Positions 1-9,939 of a stretch of DNA of 64,000 bases are shown one piece after another. The translations under genes and the position numbers were made by a program. Positions within the stretch are counted from its first letter, which is position 1. Every line of letters starts with the position of its first letter. The notes under the pieces are model-generated. The model saw only the letters and a program-made list of their open reading frames with translations. It was not told the origin of the DNA and made no database searches. The DNA lies in assembly GCA_911728435.2 (NCBI GenBank), contig OU452198.1:33075902-33139901 (forward strand), given 5' to 3'. Source of the stretch: Apoderus coryli. Taxonomy: Eukaryota > Arthropoda > Insecta > Coleoptera > Attelabidae.

Positions 1-676
1 GACTGATTTCTGTTTATTAATTGATGTCAAAGGTGACGACGATCAAGCAAAGGCTTTTCTCCAATAAATTCCTATAAACGATCCCATTTTGCGGTTGTTA
101 TAATATAGATTCAACAGACACAAAATAAATAACTCGGGTTTAAAGTAAATTTCGGAAAGTTTACTCATAATAATTGGTTTGGCGGAACAGAGCTTAAACA
201 GGAATTTTGGGTAAACATTTAAATTTTGTTTGACAAGAATTTGAACACATTTATGTTTTCAATAATAAATGAGCCGTGGTTTTTGTTGAGTCTACATTAT
301 TTCAGATATAGTTCTTACAATATTAATTGAAATAGCAAAATAAACTTTCGGCGGCATACATCTATCAGTTTCATCATTATTTTAGTGAAAATAAAAGAGA
401 ATTTATATATATATATATATATTTCGGGTATAAGCTATATCTTAGATTTGCCAGTAAAACTCTAGCAACGAAGTATATTTCCAAGTTGGTGTGGGATGAT
501 TCAAAGTTTTACTTAATAAAATAAAAAGTATACTACCAACTAAGGACAATAATTTTAAGAATTTCAGTAGATTCAAAATGTAAAGGGTCTTTTCAAAAAA
601 TAAAACAAGAATTTTACTGTATTAATATAAAAAATTCTAATAAAATGGACAGTTTTCCATTAAATTAAATACTTAA
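1..676. other. no gene seen; AT-rich DNA
   Basis: No reading frame with recognisable protein similarity on either strand. The only structure I see is the short TA repeat listed separately. Confidence 0.5.
404..422. repeat. (TA)n microsatellite
   Basis: About 19 bp of uninterrupted alternating T and A. Confidence 0.9.
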
Positions 677-775
677 CTTAGCATATCCACAGCATTAATA
701 AGTACAGCATTCCGTCTCCACGTTCGCACTTTGAAAAAAAGTGTGACGTAAGATGCCGCCATTTTGGGTTACAAA
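677..775 (+). repeat. left terminal inverted repeat of the THAP element
   Basis: Matches 2325-2426 in inverted orientation with small gaps. The best conserved parts are the outer CCACAG region and the inner GCCGCCAT and GGGTTACAA blocks. Confidence 0.65.
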
Positions 776-2034
776 ACAGGTCCTGACTAAGAATAATTAT
801 AGTTTTTGGTTTCTAACCACAGTACTGTATTTTTATTTTTGTAAAAATATTTAAGTACATAATAATATCGCTGTCAATTTCAGAAATATTTGTGGTGTGT
901 CATAGTGATTGAAAACAACCTTGAGTGGTGTTATCAGTTAAATGTTGACATGATTGGGTGATTTTTAATAATAATAATAATAAACACAACAATAATAAAG
1001 ATTTTATTAGTGAAAAAAAGACATTTTTACAAAAGTTGAAGCAGTGCTTCCTAACTTAACCTAAATTTAACTTTTATTTTGTTTGTTGAATTGATATATC
1101 TAATTTTTTTTCTGTAATGGTCGATAATTCGAAAAGCTGAAGTCTCCATGGGTTATTGTTTTTTTTAATATAACAATTTTTTTTTATTTTGTTAAGTTAT
1201 AGTAAACGCTTTATTTAATATTTTTTAAGTCAATTAGAGTGGCTATTTTTAACTAATATAAAACGTGATAGCCCTTATTCACTGTAATCTTCAACGAAAA
1301 TGAGTAAAAGTTCGTACGTATCTCCTCCGATGATAAGCAATTGTAAAATATGTGTTTTAACATACAGTTAAATATTGAGAATAGGCGGTAGGCTACTTTT
1401 GGTGAGGCTGCTTTGAAGGGAAACATTTTTAAAATAGTTCCCAAATCGTCACATTTTTCATTAAAGTAAAGTCAGTAGAAAAGAAAATAGATTTGTGTGT
1501 TACTCTTATGGAATCTACTCGCTTAAACAACATACCAACTTACAATGCTTAATTTAAATATCAGCATATCAGTTGCTCATGGTAACTATTGGAAAAAGTT
1601 GTTATTGTCAAAAAAGAATTAAGATTGTCAGATTTTTGATTAGTTTTCAATTTCTATATTATATTGATCAGTTAAAATCGTTTCAGTTTTGTATTTAGTT
1701 TGTTATTTTTCTTTATTAATAAATCGCGTTTATTTCAATTTTCGTGGTTTATTATGAATATCGTTGTAGTGAGTTAAACGGTAGTTTAATTCACAAATAC
1801 AACAACAGCAACTTTAAAGGCAAATTTTGGCAAAAACTTCTTCAAACTTTATAATGATATTGTCAATAAAATAACAACTAGCCACGTGACAACTTGTGTT
1901 TATGTTTCACTTGTATTTAGTTTAAAAACGTATTAGATACTGTCATTTCGTAATATAAATTTTACGGTTATACAAATAGTTGTTATAAACGTAAAATTTT
2001 CTAGTATTTATCTTAATTTTTACTTATTACTCAC

Positions 2035-2135
2035 CTAACAGGATCTTTGGGGAAGCGAAAAAAATGTTTAGAGCAAGTGTACCGCTTATTGGGACAACAT
2101 TTTGCAACACACACATGTCCTCCGTGATTATTCAT
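2035..2135 (-). CDS. THAP-type zinc finger, first exon only
   Basis: The minus-strand frame begins MNNHGGHVCVAKCCPNKR and ends in FRFPKDPVR. This is the start of a THAP (C2CH) DNA-binding domain: the first two zinc cysteines (CVAKC) and the RFPKDP block that normally follows. I chose the Met at 2135 because THAP domains usually begin a few residues before the first Cys; the frame also stays open 32 codons further upstream. The exon ends at 2035 in AG followed by GTGAGT, a strong splice donor, just before a TGA, so the Trp, the second Cys-x2-His half and any further protein must lie in a downstream exon. I see no matching exon at 777-2030. It lies inside a TIR element, so it is probably transposon-encoded. 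THAP identity is fairly sure; function is not. Confidence 0.6.
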
Positions 2136-2324
2136 TGTATGAATCCCAAGACACGTTAATAAAAATAAAATCCTTTTAATTCTCACGAACACTATACCAA
2201 AAACACAAAACACAGATTTAGATTTAAACACAATATTTATTTATCTCGTACACGCCGACAATGAACTATATATTGAACACAGTAGTGAACTGTATCTATC
2301 TACGTCAATGCGATTATTTTGACG

Positions 2325-2426
2325 TTGTAACCCATAATGGCGGCATGCGCGACGATATGCGCAGGACGGCTTGCAAACGTGAAAGACAGAATACTGTATT
2401 ATTTATTATACTGTGGCATATCTAAG
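2325..2426 (-). repeat. right terminal inverted repeat of the THAP element
   Basis: Inverted partner of 677-775. Its outer edge continues into the 35-bp sequence 2423-2457, which recurs inverted at 5277-5311. Confidence 0.65.
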
Positions 2427-2457
2427 GCAAAGATTAATCTACACAATAGATAGTCAG
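2423..2457 (+). repeat. 35-bp inverted repeat, copy 1
   Basis: Nearly identical in inverted orientation to 5277-5311, 2.8 kb away. It abuts the outer edge of the THAP element. The other copy abuts the tyrosine-recombinase element. Confidence 0.75.
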
Positions 2458-2462
2458 CCCAA

Positions 2463-4012
2463 TGCATTAAAATCAGAACATCTCTAAGTATGCCTGCCAC
2501 TACGTGGCGTAGACTAGCGTGTAAAGCATAGAGCAGTATTGTCACAGCCAGAAACCGTTTTGTAGTTTATTAATATCAAAAACAAAACGCAACGTATAAC
2601 AATTATTTAGATCATTTGCAACAGATATGCACCGGCAATGCTGTATTGTCAGAGAGAGAAATTGATGAAATTCTGTATTAATCTGGAGGGGATACGCAGG
2701 GAGGGTAGAAAAAAAAACAAGCGAATGTGGTGTGTGTCGTGCTGTTGCCAATTCGTCGGTAAAAGAAACACACAGGGTGATTTATTACAAGTACAGTATT
2801 GAAATAAAAGCCTAATCTCTATGAATTAAATTTAATATAATAATATTTAATCCATGTCATACATGTTTCAAGACTAGACCAGTCCCATGATCAGTGGCGA
2901 ACAATCGTTAAATGAAAAGCTTTTAGATAGAAACATACTTTTGACTAAATATTTCACGTAGACAATGTGGCAAAGATGTAACAAGATTGTTGTAGATCTT
3001 ATAATACCTATAATAAAAAAATTATCAGTGCTACCTATATTATATTAGGTATACCTATTATAATAGTCTGTCTCTTATAAGTATAAGTTCCACTTTATCG
3101 GTTTAGGTACTTAAATTTTACTTCTTTTTAATGTTTCTTCGGGTAAATAATAAGTTCGGTAGGAATAGGGCTTTGGGTATGAAACAAAAAAGATAGAAAA
3201 TAGAAATTTGATATAGGGGTAGTTCTAAGCATTTACAAGTTTGTGACGTGTAGCGATTTTCGATGCCGCCCCCGGAGGTATACATGAGGGCGGCGCAATG
3301 CCGTTTTAAATATCTCGTTTCGCTTTCTTGGAAAATAAAAAATTATAACTGATAACTGAAACTTAGTACTTAATACGTGGGCGTAAGAGGTAAGCTCACT
3401 TCACAGGTCTCTATTAATGAAAGTAAGTTAACATTTTGAGCATCTGCGTAAAATTAAATGTATCCGTTTGGTGGGTAGTTTTGATTACAATAAGTCGGTG
3501 CCAAGCCCAAGCCCGAAACAAAATAAATCTATATTTACCTACTACCTATTTGGCTTGGTACCGACTATTATGTGCATTGTTGTCTTTTGAATGATATTTG
3601 TATTTTGTTATTTTTCGTATTTTTTATTAGTTCTTTTGACAGCTCTGGTGTCATCAATACACCTGTATCCCGAATTGCACCAAATTGCGATGCTATTGAA
3701 CAAGCATATAATCCTAAATATAATATTCTTTTTGAACTACCTGTATCTCGAAAACCAAGCCGTAGCGGACCCATGTACATATGAAATTTGTATCTTAAAA
3801 TTAGTCAAAGAATCACCCTTTAAAGTTTGTACAAGTACTTATGCAACACCCTGTATACATAGATACTTTGATTTGCAATTTGCAAATCTGTCAAACTAGG
3901 TAATGCTGTTTTTTTTTATTTACTTTCAAATATGGTATTATGTAATTGTATTCAAATTAAATGTTTGGGGATGATATTTACGAGTTTTATTTTTTTATAT
4001 AGAGAAACTGTT
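2463..4012. other. no gene seen
   Basis: Open frames at 3568-3899 on both strands are low-complexity and match nothing I know. A CACCCTGTATA-type string near 3850 resembles transposon ends. 3411-3494 is a dispersed direct repeat, listed separately. Confidence 0.4.
3411..3494 (+). repeat. dispersed direct repeat, copy 1
   Basis: About 84 bp, starting CTATTAATGAAAG and ending near TTACAATAA, recur in the same orientation at 7562-7642 with scattered differences. Origin unknown. Confidence 0.7.
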
Positions 4013-4787
4013 ATTCAGTTTTTAAGGATCAATCTGAAGCAGACGATTGTACTTGTTAAAACATGAAAAAAGTTATTGTCGTGATACTTTTAACACCCTG
4101 TTGGTGGGTTTTTAAAGCTTTTTACGAAACGTGTTAACAATACAATCTACATAAATCGTTAGTTTTTTAAAGTTTTATGATCATTGCACAAAAACCAATA
4201 TTAGGGAAACTGTAAGTTTTTTTTCAATTCGGCGTTGCAGAATTTGAACCTAATTGTGATAATTGTGTTATTTTACTAGTATAGATATTTTTGAGTAAAT
4301 TAATTCGGTTATAATCGATGAGTAGAATCTTTGGAGTAAAATACATTTCACAAAAACCCTGAACCATATTTCTCAATAGATTTAAATTTTCATTAAAAAC
4401 AGATTAAAAATTCTAATTTTTTACATCCTGCATTTCGAAACCGTATTTTTTTAAATAATTATTGTCATGCTGGAAATTTCAAACCTTATTTACTTCAGCA
4501 ACTTGTAAAAAGCACAGCCTTTTTAATATTAACATTTCTTAAAATCGATATTACGCGATAACGATGACTTTCTATCAATATCACAGAAGGATACATTTAT
4601 TACGTACATAATTTGTTAGATTTTACATCTCCGAATTGAAACACACGCAAAAAATGTGCATAAAAAAGTTAGGGTAGCATTTCACGCCTGTATGCCCCTT
4701 TAATTTACCCGCCTATGAGATTTATTTTTTCATAATGTTAACGACAAGTTGAATCTGCTGTTTGAGTTTGATCCTTAAAACTGAATC
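4013..4787. mobile_element. small TIR element, no coding content
   Basis: 4014-4060 and 4739-4786 are imperfect inverted repeats that share the outer block TTCAGTTTTTAAGGATCAA and an inner ACTTGT block. Nothing coding is recognisable between them, so it looks like a non-autonomous DNA element. Target duplication not defined. Confidence 0.5.
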
Positions 4788-4876
4788 AGGTAATAACCGG
4801 AAGTCCTATCTATAACGCCAAATTTCGTTAATTTAAATATAACTTTTTGATGCATCCTTATATCCGAAATTTAAAA

Positions 4877-4912
4877 TTAAATGACTAAAATAATATTATT
4901 TTAGTCATTTAA
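4877..4912. repeat. perfect 36-bp palindrome
   Basis: Two 18-bp arms (TTAAATGACTAAAATAAT and its complement) meet with no spacer. It would extrude as a hairpin. Confidence 0.85.
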
Positions 4913-5276
4913 AATTATTGTCTAAAACATTTAATAAACCAGCCCTGTATATTTATACTATTATAGTAATTTCTTTTATTTTCGTCCATACACATTAATC
5001 TTTACGTAGATAGGTATACGTATACCATATAATTTTAAACAAAAAACACTGCTGCACAGTAGTACATATATGATACCTATAATATAAAAACAAACTCCCA
5101 CCTCGTAGGGGAAAGTATACTCGTCCTTGTCTAACATTGCCCATATGATTATTTTATTTCAACACAATACATATAACGCCATCTACAATTTCCATAATTT
5201 CCATGGTTGCATGTTTTTCTAATAGATGTAGCTCGTGTCGAGACAGTTTCAATTTTTGTTTTATTTCCCATATACG

Positions 5277-5311
5277 CTGACTATCTATTGTGTAGATTAA
5301 TCTTTGTCTAA
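5277..5311 (-). repeat. 35-bp inverted repeat, copy 2
   Basis: Inverted partner of 2423-2457. It lies just outside the left end of the tyrosine-recombinase element. Confidence 0.75.
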
Positions 5312-5358
5312 GGTAATAACAAGGTATAATTACTTTTTTCGCCTGCCTAAACAGAGTT

Positions 5359-5384
5359 TTACCGCCAGCATATGCGGACGGTAA
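5359..5384. repeat. palindrome at left end of the recombinase element
   Basis: TTACCG and CGGTAA arms enclose a near-palindromic core with GCATATGC. The same TTACCGCC motif recurs at the right end. Confidence 0.6.
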
Positions 5385-5656
5385 ATGACCCTTTTTTTAA
5401 TTATTATTGGAATACCGAAATATACCTAAGATTCTAAAATTCAAATTTGTATTCCGTACACGCTCCAATAATAATTTGACAGTTTCCTTCTACCTTAAAA
5501 ATACTCGACACTGACGTGTGAGCCTGTCACATAAGTTTATCTGATCTGAGTTTGTCAAAGGATAACGCCTATTATCATATACGTCAAAAAAATAGTCCAA
5601 TTAATTACTGTCAAAAACTGTCAGTTCAAAACAGTAATAATTAATTAGGTATAAAA

Positions 5657-6645
5657 ATGAGTTCAGACGAAGAATTTGATTGTACTCCGCCTCATTTAAA
5701 AGAAATCGGTTAATAAGCAAGTGAGAATTTGTTGCCAACAAAATCTCGATTTAGATATGAAAAAAGTTACAAAATGTCTAACGAATGGAAATATAAAAAT
5801 AAAGCAAAACATACAACAGAGAATATTGTATTTGCGTATTTAAACGAAAATGTATCAATTCTGCCGCCCTTTGGGCGGAATATTCTATGCTAAAGACTGT
5901 CATTAATATGAAAGAGTCCATTAATCTGAGTGAATTTCCTACATTGCAAGGATACCTTCGAAAACAGTCTGTTGGATATCAAGCTAAAAAATCAAAAATT
6001 TTGAGCTGCGAGGATTGTATGAAATTTCTAAAGGACGGGCCCGATGAAGTTTGTTTAATGTGCAAAGTAAGTAAATGAGTCAAAATAACCCAATATGTAA
6101 TTTGTCACAGATAATGTTGATAGTTTGCACTGATAATGGGCATTTATGGTGCTTGTCGAAGGATTGAAATAACCAATATGAGAGTTGCTGTAGTCAACGA
6201 TAACTGCATAGTTCTATCGGTTCCAGAGACAAAAACCAAAATTCCGAGAACGTTTGCGATCACTAATAGTAGTCTTGAAAATGGAGTGAATATTTTTAAG
6301 ATTTTTCAGAAGTACGCTTCTTTAAGGCCGTCGCACGTCAAACATGATAGACTATTTCTTACGTACAAAAGTTTAAATGTTCTATACAGCCAGTTGGCAA
6401 AAACACAATCGGCAAAATTCCGTCTAAAATTGTAGAGTTCCTAAATCTGCCTAATGCGCGCATATACACCGGTCACTGTTTCCTACGCACATCAGCCACG
6501 CTACTCGCCGACTCAGGTGCAAACTTGTGGATGGCAATCATGTACAGTAGCAGAAAGTTATGTGGACAACTCACTAGAAAATAAGAAAAATGTGGAAATA
6601 AAATATTCCAATGACGTCGGCATCTTCTTATGTAGAAAGTGATAA
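5657..6645 (+). pseudogene. tyrosine recombinase (DUF3504/Crypton-like), inactivated
   Basis: Fragments of one protein in order. From ATG at 5657 (MSSDEEFDCTPP) two stop codons interrupt after 18 codons, then the frame continues with SENLLPTKSRFRYEKSY, an N-terminal core-binding region. From 5887 comes a block with LRKQSVGYQAKKSK and KFLKDGPDE; from 6136, GACRRIEI, the box I region with the first catalytic Arg, followed by TKTKIPRTF. In another frame near 6466 comes GHCFLRTSATLLADSG, the box II His-x-x-Arg region, and in a third frame from about 6530 GWQSCTVAESY, carrying the likely nucleophilic Tyr. All landmark residues survive but at least three frame changes and several stops separate them, so the gene is dead. 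It is the only coding content of the element. Confidence 0.7.
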
Positions 6646-6731
6646 TTTGCTCACAGTAAATAATACCGAAAACTGTAATTTTAACAGTAATAATCAATGT
6701 ATTAATAATTCAAATCTAAACTTACCATCTA

Positions 6732-6755
6732 GCATAATTATCAATAATTATGCTC
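6732..6755. repeat. short hairpin
   Basis: AGCATAATTA and TAATTATGCT flank a 4-nt loop, downstream of the recombinase pseudogene. Confidence 0.7.
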
Positions 6756-6979
6756 AAGGCATAATAAATATTAATAATTATTATTGAGAGCAATTTGTGT
6801 GGGTTATATCAGTTATAATAAATTATTAAAATAAAGTTCTTTTGGTTTAATATTATATTTCTACTTTAGGAAGTATTTAGTTTCTTTTCTTGAGCCTTAT
6901 TTCTTTTCTTCAATATTTAGATTTTTAAGAAAACAACGTTTTATGAAGTGGCAGGCGAAAAACAGTTGTAAGTACCAAT

Positions 6980-7062
6980 GGCGGTAAAGCTGCTGCAGCC
7001 CTTAGCTGTATAGCTGCCCTCACTCGCGTTCAGCGCAGGGCTTCAACGAATGCTTTACCGCC
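6980..7062. repeat. hairpin at right end of the recombinase element
   Basis: GGCGGTAAAGC at 6980-6990 and GCTTTACCGCC at 7052-7062 are perfect inverted repeats. GCAGCCCT and AGGGC lie just inside them. The loop is about 60 bp and relatively GC-rich. Confidence 0.7.
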
Positions 7063-7532
7063 CTTGATACTTAATATACTATTATAAAACAGCTAATATA
7101 GTGTCGTTTTCTCTATTTTAGAGGCCCCGAAGACGAAAATAGATTGTCGAAAGCTTGGCATACCTATAGCAAAAAATAGTCTTTCTAACCTATAGGTACC
7201 CCAAATAAACCATTTTTCTGTTGTTTTTCAACAAAAGGCTAAGACAAATTAAACATTTTTATATATAAATATGTAAAGTACAGAAGATCAGGCTACTACT
7301 ACTAGGTAAGATAGGAATAAGTCGAATTAATAGCCGTCGGCGTGTGTCATTTTGAAGTACTCTTGTCATTTTGAAAATTTTATTTCAAAGTTTGAATATG
7401 TCCAGAATGTTTTACATTATGTATCCTGAAGGAAAATTTTGAAGATATTCTAGTGCGGTTTGGGAATTGGCATATTTGGAAACGGTGAAGATACGTCGAA
7501 CGAAATAAGAATCAACTATTTAGTTATAAAAT

Positions 7533-7574
7533 ATACATGTCTATTAATGAAAGATACATGTCTATTAATGAAAG
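7533..7574 (+). repeat. 21-bp tandem duplication
   Basis: The unit ATACATGTCTATTAATGAAAG occurs twice head to tail; the second copy runs into the dispersed repeat at 7562-7642. Confidence 0.85.
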
Positions 7575-7642
7575 AAAGTTGACATTTTGAACATCCGCGT
7601 TAAATTAATTGCATCCGTTTGGTAGGCAGTATTGTTTACAAT
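7562..7642 (+). repeat. dispersed direct repeat, copy 2
   Basis: Same orientation as 3411-3494, with scattered substitutions. Confidence 0.7.
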
Positions 7643-7989
7643 AATATTCTTCACGTCAAACACTAACATTTTATCCTTCTTTATGCTTTTTGCATAATTT
7701 TTCCTTCTTTCGGCTTCTTTTTCTTTATCAAGCGGATACAGAGAGAGATTCATAGGGGCCCGCTTCAGAAAATACATCATCTTATACTTCTTCATCTTTT
7801 TTTTCTCAATGTTACCTTTCATTACCGGATGTTGCGGTGTTTCTTGCGTTATTCACTCTGATGATGAACAGCGAAACATAGGTTTTCGAAACCAAAAAAT
7901 ATGTTTGGTAAGAAGTTGAGATTTTCTTATTAAACGTTAACTATCAAAAACATAATAAAACAAGAATTGATGAAAGAAACAAACTTCAA

Positions 7990-8690
7990 TTTATAAAAGA
8001 TATTCTACATGGCGGTTCTTACTTTCAATGCACAATGTGATTCTTTTTTGAAATGTTTGTCGATCGTCCTAAAAATGCCCCTATTGTTTCTGGGCTCCTT
8101 ACAGCCGTTATGAATTTGTTCCCAAAGTTGATTTAGAGATTTATCGAGATTATTAGCTCGGATTTAGATCTGTAGACCTTAGTAGCTAAACAACAAGACC
8201 TTTTCTCGGACAGGTATAGGTTTGGTGAGTAGTCGCTTCAATTTAGGCAATGGAACTATTGCACAGTATACAGCTTTAATGAAGGGCTATTTAAACAATA
8301 ATAATGATGAGTGTTATACATAATGCAGACTCTATCTTTCGTAAAAGTAGCCTCATCGCCGAACAAAATAGGCACTTGATAATTTTGACTATGCATCCAA
8401 ATAAGGGAAATACGCCTCATGCAATGCTTGGACTTTTTGAAAGTGAAAGGGATACAAATTCTGTCTCTTCTTTCCTATACGGTAGAATTTGAATTACTAA
8501 TACTAATATCGGGATTTTCTATAACTTGCAATAAAATGGTTTCCTCACAGTCGTGCCGTCATTCAGCATGTCATCCAGTGTCGGGGTTCCTAGGCATTAC
8601 AGATCCCGTTTTTTTCAACTCCTCATACAAAGCTATGTGAAACTGCTATGGGCTATAGGTAGGATGTCTCCTATTCGTAGAAATTGTGGC
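7990..8690 (-). pseudogene. Tc1/mariner-superfamily transposase relic
   Basis: On the minus strand, scattered over frames, are a DEATFTKDRV block (the second catalytic Asp region), then LLRSTDLNP (a decayed form of the WPPRSPDLNPLDF motif holding the third acidic region), then a C-terminal stretch with LWEQIHNGCKE and FKKESHCAL. The order and motifs match the DDE_3/IS630-like transposases common in insects, including the copy at 16.2-17.3 kb. Stops and frame changes throughout make it non-functional. N-terminal DNA-binding domain and TIRs not found. Confidence 0.55.
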
Positions 8691-8699
8691 ACATGGTCC

Positions 8700-9939
8700 C
8701 GATGCTTGAGCATTACCTAGTTGTTGTCATTACACTGTCAGAAGTCTAAAATACCTCGTATAATAAATCCTTATAAGTTTTATCATTCGAGATAAACTGA
8801 AATATGAATAGCTTTAAAAAATTCATTGTCAATGTGCTGTGGCACCTTCGAAAAGCACTTTAGGATAAGATGATATATGGTGCAACGGCATGAAATTTGC
8901 TGTCTTTGCTTGTTAGATCAGCTTCTGAAAACCCTGTATAATTGAGGCCAATATCCAGGTTACCAGGCCCATAGTGGAGAAGTTTTCAACAGTTGCTATT
9001 CTAGGGTACTCAACGAGACATAATCAACAATTTTATCGAACTAAATAATTTCGCCACAATATTTTGAGTTTAACTACATGAATAAACCTGCATTTTTCTA
9101 GTACAAATTCTTTATCTTGTATTTTTATGAAACTTCTGTTGTAAAGAAAAAGTAAATTAATAAAAGTCTGGATGAAATGAAAAGAAAACCTATTCCTAAT
9201 ATAACAAAATTACATTGAATCCCTACTGGATTTCTGTAAACACAGCAAGTATAACACCACTATTTATTTTTAATTTAGTAAGCGAATACTGTCGCCTTTT
9301 AGAAAAATGATCCATCCCGCCGAGACTCGTTATCCCACTTTCTTATGCCTGTTCGTTTCAGATATTTAGTCAAATTTATGTCGTATTATTCCTCCTCCTT
9401 GCTTCTTCTCGTCATATACACAAATAACATCCTAGGCACCCATCCCCATTTTCTGATTAGAATATGTTAAACGCTATAGACTACCATCCCCACACCCCCT
9501 AAAGACGCAGCTCCAGCTGCCTGCACCCTTTCGCGCGCAATTTGCTCCACCATCGCATATATATTGTTGAAAATCAGACTTTTCAGCACTTCTAACATCG
9601 GTATGCTAATATTGACGTACGCTGAATGACAGTCACGGTTTGTGCTACTACTATAATGGAAACACACAAAGACAGAAACATTTTGTAAAATGAGAATTGA
9701 GAATTGAACTGAAATAGAAAAAAAATAAACATTTATGCAGTCGCAAGATGTTTTATTTCAGACTAGTTTGAAAAAGAAAAATGCTTGTGCCAGTGAAGCG
9801 TAATGTTGTACTTGCTGGGACTAATGCAACTGAAATTGAGTATCTTCTACATATACACGGTGTTCATCATTAATTGATGGCGTAGTTTTAGGTGGAAGCA
9901 TTTCCGAGCCGCAAGATATGGTCTATGCATTTGCCACAT
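8700..9939. other. no gene seen
   Basis: No recognisable coding similarity on either strand. The 66-codon open frame at 9467-9667 on the minus strand matches nothing I know. Confidence 0.4.

Larger units (their letters stand above)
677..2426 (-). mobile_element. TIR element carrying a THAP-domain exon
   Basis: The two ends are about 100 bp each and read as imperfect inverted repeats. Left 677-775 and the reverse complement of right 2325-2426 share, in the same order, a CCACAG motif near the outer edge, an AGTACAGCATTCCGTCT-like block, a CACGTTTGC-like block and an inner ATGCCGCCAT...GGGTTACAA block. The only protein similarity inside is a THAP zinc-finger exon on the minus strand close to the right end, which is where a promoter-proximal first exon would lie. 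No DDE transposase domain is visible, so this is a non-autonomous or decayed copy, or the later exons are lost. THAP domains occur in P-element and some other eukaryotic transposases. I could not define a target-site duplication, so the superfamily is open. Confidence 0.6.
5328..7062 (+). mobile_element. decayed tyrosine-recombinase (Crypton-like) element
   Basis: A degenerate tyrosine recombinase reading frame is bracketed by related sequences in inverted orientation. The block TTTTTCGCCTGCC at 5335-5347 recurs inverted at about 6950-6965, and TTTACCGCC-type palindromes lie at both ends (5359-5384, and 6980-6990 with 7052-7062). Insect Cryptons encode a tyrosine recombinase of this kind without reverse transcriptase. 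They are not usually described with inverted termini, so the palindromes may be recombinase binding sites rather than true TIRs. Exact ends are uncertain. Confidence 0.5.
7063..7979. other. no gene seen; dispersed repeats
   Basis: Holds the second copy of the 84-bp direct repeat (7562-7642), a 21-bp tandem duplication, and a CTGATGA...GAAA string at 7858-7876 that resembles a hammerhead core but lacks a good stem II. The lysine-rich open frame at 7565-7822 on the minus strand is not recognisable. Confidence 0.4.

Noticed and set aside
404..422. CRISPR or satellite array
   Set aside because: Only a short dinucleotide run; no repeat-spacer structure or tandem array of any length is present in the window.
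1253..1444. 63-codon minus-strand frame within the THAP element
   Set aside because: No similarity to the rest of a THAP domain or to a transposase; looks like chance in AT-rich DNA.
7858..7876. Hammerhead ribozyme (CTGATGA...GAAA)
   Set aside because: The core strings are present but the 8 nt between them cannot form a stem II.
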